Shown here one piece after another: positions 33,732-38,428 of a DNA stretch of 38,428 bases. This DNA is from Pontibacter ummariensis (GTDB lineage: Bacteria; Bacteroidota; Bacteroidia; Cytophagales; Hymenobacteraceae), in NCBI RefSeq assembly GCF_900188175.1, contig NZ_FZOQ01000036.1:1-38428 (forward strand), read 5' to 3'. The position numbers were made by a program, and so were the translations under genes. Position 1 is the stretch's first letter, and each line of letters begins with the position of its first letter. The notes below the pieces were generated by a model, which searched no databases, was not told where the DNA came from, and was given only the letters and a program-made list of their open reading frames with translations.

Positions 33732-34313
33732 GAATCATCCCGAAGTTGAGGGCTGGAATAAGAAAAGAAGACCTCGTGTTTTAGGCATATAGTCACTGTA
33801 TCACCTAAAGACAGGAGGTTTTATGTTTACTACTTCTAAAATCGCTGGATCCGAGCCTGAGGTTCTCCCGCTGGCCCGGTTTTTCTCCGTCCGGCTGGAG
33901 GCTCTCCTTTCCCCATTTCTTGAAAAGCTCGACAAGCTGCTGGACCGCCGGCTGGTCTCAACTTTGCTGGGATTGTGGAGGGGCCGCCAGGCCTTCGCCT
34001 ACGCCAGAAGGTGACAGGTCGAGCAGGCCTTCCGCTACAACAAGTCGGGGATGGGCATGAAGTCCTGCCGTTTGTGGTTCTGGAACAACCGCAAGAAGCT
34101 CCTGCAGGTCGTCAGCCTGGTCTCTACGCCTTCCTGCTCTCTTTGCTAGAAAAAGAGCAGGAAAAGCAGAGAGAGCAGCTCCTGCGCCAGGGCTGCCACA
34201 GAACAGGAAAGCGGTGTAGGAGAACTGCCACACCGCTTTACCGCATCCGCCTGTCTCTGGCCAACCTCTGGAACCTGCTCTTTCTAGCTCAGAATCAAAT
34301 TCCGGGATGATTC
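33732..34313 (+). mobile_element. internally deleted IS with terminal inverted repeats
   Basis: GAATCATCCCG at 33732-33742 and its exact complement CGGGATGATTC at 34303-34313 mark the ends; the match extends imperfectly inward for about 20 bases. The 582-base unit keeps both ends of a transposase gene but has lost the middle. No clear target-site duplication flanks it. Confidence 0.75.
33823..34310 (+). pseudogene. transposase remnant (DDE type, IS4-like)
   Basis: The 5' part (from ATG 33823, with AGGAGG before it) encodes SEPEVLPLARFFSVRLEALL and PFLEKLDKLLDRRLVSTLLG, a transposase N-terminus. Without its catalytic middle it jumps to a C-terminal part, QAFAYARR, a TGA at 34012-34014 where Trp is expected, VEQAFRYNKSGMGMKSCRLW, then a 2-base TC duplication near 34121-34124 that shifts into FLLSLLEKEQEKQREQLL and GCHRTGKRCRRTATPLYRIR. 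So it bears a large deletion, a nonsense change and a frameshift. Family assignment is from the general look of the C-terminal RYNKS...WFW region and is tentative. Confidence 0.75.
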
Positions 34314-34408
34314 GAGTTTATTTTTTTCCAGCATTTGACAGATCACTCTCCCATCTTTCTAAACACACTCTTGCCTCTTTCATACAAGCTCCACATAACT
34401 GCTCCATG

Positions 34409-34999
34409 TTATCGTCTTCTCAGGTTCCTTTTTCTTGTCTGCTTTAATAGGACAAGGAGCCTTCCACGGTGATTCTGAAAAACGAAGTCTGCCATCCACG
34501 CCGCCGTTGTTCCCAATACAATAGAACCCAAAACATCGGATGGGTAGTGAACGCCTAGTGCAAGCCTGGAGTAAGCCACCAGAAGAGTCCAGACAAAAAG
34601 GAAGCCGCGTAACCGTACATCTCTAAACATAATCCAAATGGATACTGCAGCGGTAAAAACAAAGGCGGTGTGTCCGGAAGGAAAAGAGGGACTGCTGACA
34701 TCTACTAACTGTTTGATGGTGTCGTGGGATACAAAAGGCCTGGGGCGGTTAATGGTATACTTCAACGTGCCAACGAATAATACATTCAGGCACATGGCGA
34801 ACATGTACTGGAAAGCTTTCAGTTTTAGCAGAAGCATTTTCCGAAAATGTCCTGTTAGGTAAATGCAGATTGGCACGAGCAAGCCAACGCCATAAGCGGT
34901 AGTTGTCAAGGATATTAGAAAAATATCCAAGGCGGTAAGTCTGCTGTCATTTAAAATTTCTAACGTATATAGATCTAGGTAAGTAAAAATATCTGTCAT
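34409..34999 (-). CDS. PAP2-family membrane phosphatase
   Basis: A 196-residue membrane phosphatase of the PAP2 superfamily (lipid phosphate or undecaprenyl pyrophosphate type). The three signature blocks are complete: Lys80-x6-Arg87-Pro (KYTINRPRP), Pro-Ser-Gly-His at 107-110 (PSFPSGHTAF), and Ser-Arg-x5-His-x3-Asp with His151 and Asp155 (AYSRLALGVHYPSDVLG). About five membrane helices. The C-terminus is strongly basic (KQTRKRNLRRR), consistent with a cytoplasmic end. Likely role is recycling of the lipid carrier or dephosphorylation of a membrane lipid. Confidence 0.94.
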   Translation of the reverse strand: MTDIFTYLDLYTLEILNDSRLTALDIFLISLTTTAYGVGLLVPICIYLTGHFRKMLLLKLKAFQYMFAMCLNVLFVGTLKYTINRPRPFVSHDTIKQLVDVSSPSFPSGHTAFVFTAAVSIWIMFRDVRLRGFLFVWTLLVAYSRLALGVHYPSDVLGSIVLGTTAAWMADFVFQNHRGRLLVLLKQTRKRNLRRR

Positions 35000-35051
35000 G
35001 GTAGTCCTAACACAGCGATAGAATGGTAGTGGCGTTGCTTTTTTAAAAGCG

Positions 35052-35564
35052 TTACCCGATTTTAATCTGCCAGTAAATCATTTCTTCATCTCTGTGCGTC
35101 TCTGTCATCCCCAGTTTCTGCAGTATTCTCGCAGACCCTGTGTTGCCTATAAAGCACTTGGCCGTGACGCTATTTACCTTCTGCTGTTCTAGAGCCCATT
35201 CAGTTAAAGCCCTTGCGACTTCCATACCGTATCCTTTCCGCTGCTCCTGTTCGATAATAGCATAGCCGAGATCAACTTCTCCGGCTTTGTTTGGTCTACC
35301 CTTAAAGCCCGCATCTCCGATCACAGTTTTGTCGCTTTTCAACACTACCATCCAAGACTCAAAACCTGTTGGGTCCCCAACTAGCTCCAAGTTCCTGATA
35401 ATTTTGGGCAAGGTCTCAATTGCCTCCTGGTCAGGCCAGAGGCTTGTCTGCTGAAGCCCTAAGCCTGCAAATATTTCCGGGTTTTGTTCAAGGATAGAAA
35501 CTGCGGTATTAATGGAGAAAGGTATCAGTATTAACCTATCTGTTATGATGCGATCAACTCCCAT
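35052..35564 (-). CDS. GNAT acetyltransferase, RimJ/RimL-like
   Basis: A 170-residue acetyltransferase of the Acetyltransf_3 type. It starts TDRLILIPFSINTAVSILEQ, the common N-terminal TxRLxL form, and has the acetyl-CoA loop in IEQEQRKGYGMEVARALTEW (QRKGYG) and a NTGSARILQKLGMTETHRDE end, as in RimJ/RimL-like enzymes. I use ATG at 35564 because the family begins there; an upstream ATG at 35663 would add 33 residues with no family match. The acceptor is unknown. It lies between the PAP2 and DUF4260 genes, 52 bases from the former. Confidence 0.88.
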   Translation of the reverse strand: MGVDRIITDRLILIPFSINTAVSILEQNPEIFAGLGLQQTSLWPDQEAIETLPKIIRNLELVGDPTGFESWMVVLKSDKTVIGDAGFKGRPNKAGEVDLGYAIIEQEQRKGYGMEVARALTEWALEQQKVNSVTAKCFIGNTGSARILQKLGMTETHRDEEMIYWQIKIG

Positions 35565-35711
35565 AGTATATAATATTTCTGTTCTTGTAACTGAGAGCAA
35601 CACGCTGCTGCCAATTGATGCTGGAGCAGGAAGAAAGTGTGCAGCCCTATACCTATAGCTCAAGTAATACCTCTGCCGATTAGCAACTGTTTACTTAAGA
35701 AATCATAAGTT

Positions 35712-36065
35712 TTAGCTTCTCCCTATCCATCCTAAGTGAGTGTGTTTGAATCCATCAGTATGCTTCAATCCGTATCCTAAGGCTCTGTCCATGGCACTAT
35801 GCCCGAAGAGCACCAGACCTGCCATCTGAAGGGTTGATATACCTAATATAAAGCCTATTGCACCTGTCAGAATAGCGATGGCCTGGTGATGGAACAGGTT
35901 ATACACCCAGGCACCGATCTTTGGATTTATCAGGTAGCCCAGCATGCTCACGTCGGGTGTTAGCAGCAGCACAAGGAAGGTCCACCAACTGACACCCAGG
36001 TATAAACTGCACACATATGCCGCAAACAACTTTGCCAGCTCTTCTAAATTTATCAATAGCTTCAT
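35712..36065 (-). CDS. DUF4260 membrane protein
   Basis: A 117-residue protein of the DUF4260 family with three to four membrane helices. Family marks include the TPDVSMLGYLINPKIGAWVY segment, NLFHHQAI and the C-terminal GHSAMDRALGYGLKHTDGFK followed by HTHLGWIG. Conserved His and Asp residues in the membrane might bind metal or phosphate-like ligands, but the family has no known function. It is read toward the GNAT gene and may share its transcript (147 bases apart). Confidence 0.88.
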   Translation of the reverse strand: MKLLINLEELAKLFAAYVCSLYLGVSWWTFLVLLLTPDVSMLGYLINPKIGAWVYNLFHHQAIAILTGAIGFILGISTLQMAGLVLFGHSAMDRALGYGLKHTDGFKHTHLGWIGRS

Positions 36066-36193
36066 AGATTATGCGTTATTTCCTTTTGTAGTTAGGCTAC
36101 TTCTCTAACTTATTCAACTACTTGCTCCACAGGCTGTGCTGCTTCTTCATTACTGCCTGCGTTAGCTATCCGATAAAGGTTAAGTTTACTGAA

Positions 36194-37060
36194 CTAAGAC
36201 TTACATGCCAGTCTCCAGGTTGCCTGTATCTGTCCGTCGCTTCTTAGGGCATTAAGCTGCTCTTCTGTTGCTACAGCCATTAAACTTGCCGCTGAACTCA
36301 ATCCTTCATAGGCAGGAGCAGCAACCTTATCTACTGTAAAACCATTCGCTTCAAAGAAATCCTGGGCTTCCTGAAAATCTGCGAAAGAAAAGCTGCTTAC
36401 ACTTTGCCTCTTAAAGAAGGAATCCCACTCCTTGGTTTGTCGTGTACTACCCTGCACAAAAGCATGCTTAATGTAAATGTCGGAGGTGATCCAGTAACCT
36501 CCCCGCTCTTTCAGGATGGTATGGATTGTTTTGCACAGCTGCTCAATTTCAGCTTTATTGAGATATACCAGCAGTCCTTCATTTACGATCAGCAACTTAC
36601 CACTGTCAAATTCGGTAACAGTATGGTTGAATTGCTCCCGGTCCATTACGTTAAGTGGTAGCATCTGCATCCTTCCTCCTGCCGGTGTTTTGATGCCAAG
36701 GGCAGTTGCTAAGTCCTTTTTGGCCTGAATGATATCAGGCAGGTCGGTATCGATGCAGTGCTTCACGATTCTGGTCTGCAAGAGGTTGTGCCCTCTGTAA
36801 GTTAACCCGGAAGAAAGCTCCAACAGGTTATCGGTCTTGCTGTCTGCTATAAGCTGGTTAACTGTTACGTACCTGTGTTCGAAATGAACGACACTGGCCC
36901 AAAACCCAAAGTCATTCCTGTCGGAATATGCTTTCACCTTTTCCGGCGACAAAAGATGATTGGCTGCCTCATGTGCATACGGAATGTTAGTCTGGGCTTT
37001 AAGAAGCATCAGCGTAACTGCTGAGTCGCTGATCAGGGAATAGTCTCTTGTATTGGCCAT
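36194..37060 (-). CDS. class I SAM-dependent methyltransferase (LCM-like)
   Basis: A 288-residue methyltransferase of the leucine-carboxyl-methyltransferase/O-methyltransferase type. DSAVTLMLLKAQTNIPYAHE opens the family region; LLELSSGLTYRGHNL is motif I (SAM loop, here ELSSG), and SGKLLIVNEGLLVYLNKAEI is the motif around the conserved NEGLL. I chose ATG at 37060 (MANTRDYS); an in-frame ATG at 37084 would add eight residues. It follows the AraC gene by 82 bases on the same strand. The substrate is unknown. Confidence 0.85.
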   Translation of the reverse strand: MANTRDYSLISDSAVTLMLLKAQTNIPYAHEAANHLLSPEKVKAYSDRNDFGFWASVVHFEHRYVTVNQLIADSKTDNLLELSSGLTYRGHNLLQTRIVKHCIDTDLPDIIQAKKDLATALGIKTPAGGRMQMLPLNVMDREQFNHTVTEFDSGKLLIVNEGLLVYLNKAEIEQLCKTIHTILKERGGYWITSDIYIKHAFVQGSTRQTKEWDSFFKRQSVSSFSFADFQEAQDFFEANGFTVDKVAAPAYEGLSSAASLMAVATEEQLNALRSDGQIQATWRLACKS

Positions 37061-37142
37061 AGTATAGGTTTTAATATGGCACAAAACTAGAATAGCTAAG
37101 CCTGAGAAAATTGTAATAATTGGACAAGCCTGCCTTTTACCG

Positions 37143-37961
37143 TTACTCCAGCCGATTGAATAAAGAACCGAAAGAGTTTTCTACCCTAGTATACCTGTGA
37201 GGTGTGTATCCTGTAAAATACTTGAACTCTTTTATGTAGTGCGCCTGATCAAAGAAGTGATCCAAGTAATCCGCACCTAATAGCAGGCTAGAATCGCGCG
37301 GTACGGATAGTATATGTTTTATCCGTATAATCCTTGCCATATCTTTAGGGCTTATTCCCACTATATCATTGAATACCCTGTTCATGTGACGCTGCGAATA
37401 TCCAGTCTTATTTGCTAATGAGCTTATGGGCAGCTGACCCTTTTGCCTGAAGATTTCATCTATAGTATAGTGTGCTATTTTCTCCAGATTGTTCGCAGGG
37501 CTCAACTTGCTAATCAGGAACTCTTGCAGCTTCATGGCCATCCGGTCAGGTTCGCCAAGGGACAGCAGCTGCTCAACCAGTAGATCAGCATCTCTTGTGA
37601 AAAGGTCATCACCTGGTATGATCATGTCAGAAACATCCTGCAGTGGGAATGGGAAAAACCTATAGGCCGCAAATGGCTTGAAGCTCACCCCTACCGTCAC
37701 CACATGTCCCCCTCCACTCAACAAGACGGGCTTTGACTGATGACCAATCAAGCTCAGCGTAGATTCCCTGGTGTGGAATGTGCTGGAAGAATTGACTAAA
37801 GTACTATAATTGCCTTTGTAGGTGAAAGTGAGGGTAATATGGCCAGAGGGTACCACTGTTTTTATGTCGGTAAGCGGAACGTCATTCTGGCTCTCGAACA
37901 CCCAAACCTTCCGTAAAAAAGGCTGCAGTACGGTGTCAATTGGCAAAACACGAATGTTCAT
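37143..37961 (-). CDS. AraC-family transcriptional regulator
   Basis: A 272-residue regulator. The N-terminal half (about 1-130) is the beta-rich sensor region of the DUF6597 kind (PFLRKVWVFES, VVPSGHITLTF, GVSFKPFAAYRFFP). The C-terminal AraC double helix-turn-helix (about 165-265) includes ISSLANKTGYSQRHMNRVFN, DIVGISPKDMARIIRIKHIL, and the family's YLDHFFDQAHYIKEFKYFTG-YTPHRY end. It reads toward the methyltransferase, which is a likely target or co-transcribed gene. AGAAG precedes the ATG. Confidence 0.93.
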   Translation of the reverse strand: MNIRVLPIDTVLQPFLRKVWVFESQNDVPLTDIKTVVPSGHITLTFTYKGNYSTLVNSSSTFHTRESTLSLIGHQSKPVLLSGGGHVVTVGVSFKPFAAYRFFPFPLQDVSDMIIPGDDLFTRDADLLVEQLLSLGEPDRMAMKLQEFLISKLSPANNLEKIAHYTIDEIFRQKGQLPISSLANKTGYSQRHMNRVFNDIVGISPKDMARIIRIKHILSVPRDSSLLLGADYLDHFFDQAHYIKEFKYFTGYTPHRYTRVENSFGSLFNRLE

Positions 37962-38428
37962 CTTCTAAAAGAAAATTAACTTCCACTATGACTCTAATGT
38001 AGCTGCTTCAGGCTACAGATGTAGCATCCGGCGCTCAAAGTACCGAAATCAAATACGACACCTCAAAATGTAGAGCAGTTTTTTTCCTGCCGGCTTAGCA
38101 AGATTTGCCGAACATAAGGTATCAAAATAGAACAGCAGAGTTTCAACATCAGCATGCTTAGTGTCTGATAATTTTTATCCCTGTTGCCGGAAGAGAGCCG
38201 ACCTCTCCACTTACAGGCTGGTATCCAGGGAAGGTCGCTTCTTTCATACCCACAGTTCTTCTGGCAGAAAGGGTCCACCGGCGGGGGCGCACTCCCTGGA
38301 AGAGGTTATAGCAGCAAGAGCAATTATTAAGGACGACTCTCATGATGTCTGTTAATTTCCTTCGCTCTGGAAGCGTACACACGTCCAAGTGGCTTCTATG
38401 GCAGGTTCTCCGTCTAAGTAAGCGACAC
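37962..38428. other. right-edge stretch without a recognised gene
   Basis: About 467 bases with overlapping short frames on both strands (38063-38278 and 38158-38388 minus, 38161-38355 plus), none of which I recognise. A 6-bp hairpin, TGTAGC/GCTACA (37998-38017), lies near the AraC start. The GC-rich part from about 38190 to 38310 may be a gene remnant, but nothing supports a family. Confidence 0.3.

Noticed and set aside
1..38428. CRISPR array or prophage
   Set aside because: No regularly spaced repeats and no phage structural, integrase or lysis genes were seen anywhere in the window.

Overview
The window looks like a chromosomal segment of a Bacteroidota bacterium, probably order Cytophagales (Hymenobacteraceae/Pontibacter-like). 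That placement rests on general features and was not checked by a search: two outer-membrane beta-barrel receptors with carboxypeptidase-like N-terminal domains, LytS/LytTR two-component genes, a tRNA promoter matching the Bacteroidota -33/-7 form (TTG, 19 bp, TATATTTG), few Shine-Dalgarno sequences, and families typical of the phylum (DUF922, DUF4126, DUF4260). It holds 31 genes that look intact, one tRNA, one frameshifted IS110-type transposase, one internally deleted IS with matching terminal inverted repeats, and one response-regulator remnant.

Left part (1-12.1 kb). A manganese catalase and a DsbA-fold protein form a minus-strand pair ending in a strong terminator. A secreted GH95 alpha-L-fucosidase and an SGNH/CE2-like esterase follow on the plus strand, a likely glycan-degrading couplet. 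Next come an outer-membrane receptor and, divergently, a LytS-type kinase with its LytTR regulator, then a lipoprotein with two thioredoxin domains.

Middle part (12.1-23.2 kb). Mostly single genes: DUF4126 membrane protein, a sigma-54 activator with no DNA-binding domain, a MATE exporter, a DUF922 HExxH protein, an FAD/Rieske oxidoreductase, a PA0069-type radical SAM protein, an FRG-domain protein, an uncharacterised TIM-barrel-like lipoprotein, a membrane transglutaminase-like protein and tRNA-Glu(TTC) with a clear promoter and terminator.

Right part (23.2-38.4 kb). A LysR regulator is divergent from MFS transporter, GNAT acetyltransferase, RidA deaminase and PLP-dependent Ser/Thr dehydratase genes. 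An exact ATC-N9-GAT dyad lies in the shared promoter. This is the most coherent metabolic module: the dehydratase makes a reactive enamine/imine, RidA hydrolyses it, the transporter and acetyltransferase handle substrate or product, and LysR senses the inducer. Then follow the broken IS110, a second receptor with a second LytS kinase whose response regulator has decayed to about 40 codons, the deleted IS, and a minus-strand set of PAP2 phosphatase, GNAT, DUF4260, SAM methyltransferase and AraC genes. The last 467 bases hold no recognisable gene.

I found no CRISPR array, prophage, or known multi-gene defence system. The best candidates for new biology are the LysR-dehydratase-RidA-GNAT-MFS module, the repeated receptor plus LytS/LytTR arrangement, the sigma-54 activator lacking a DNA-binding domain, and the structured non-coding stretch before it.
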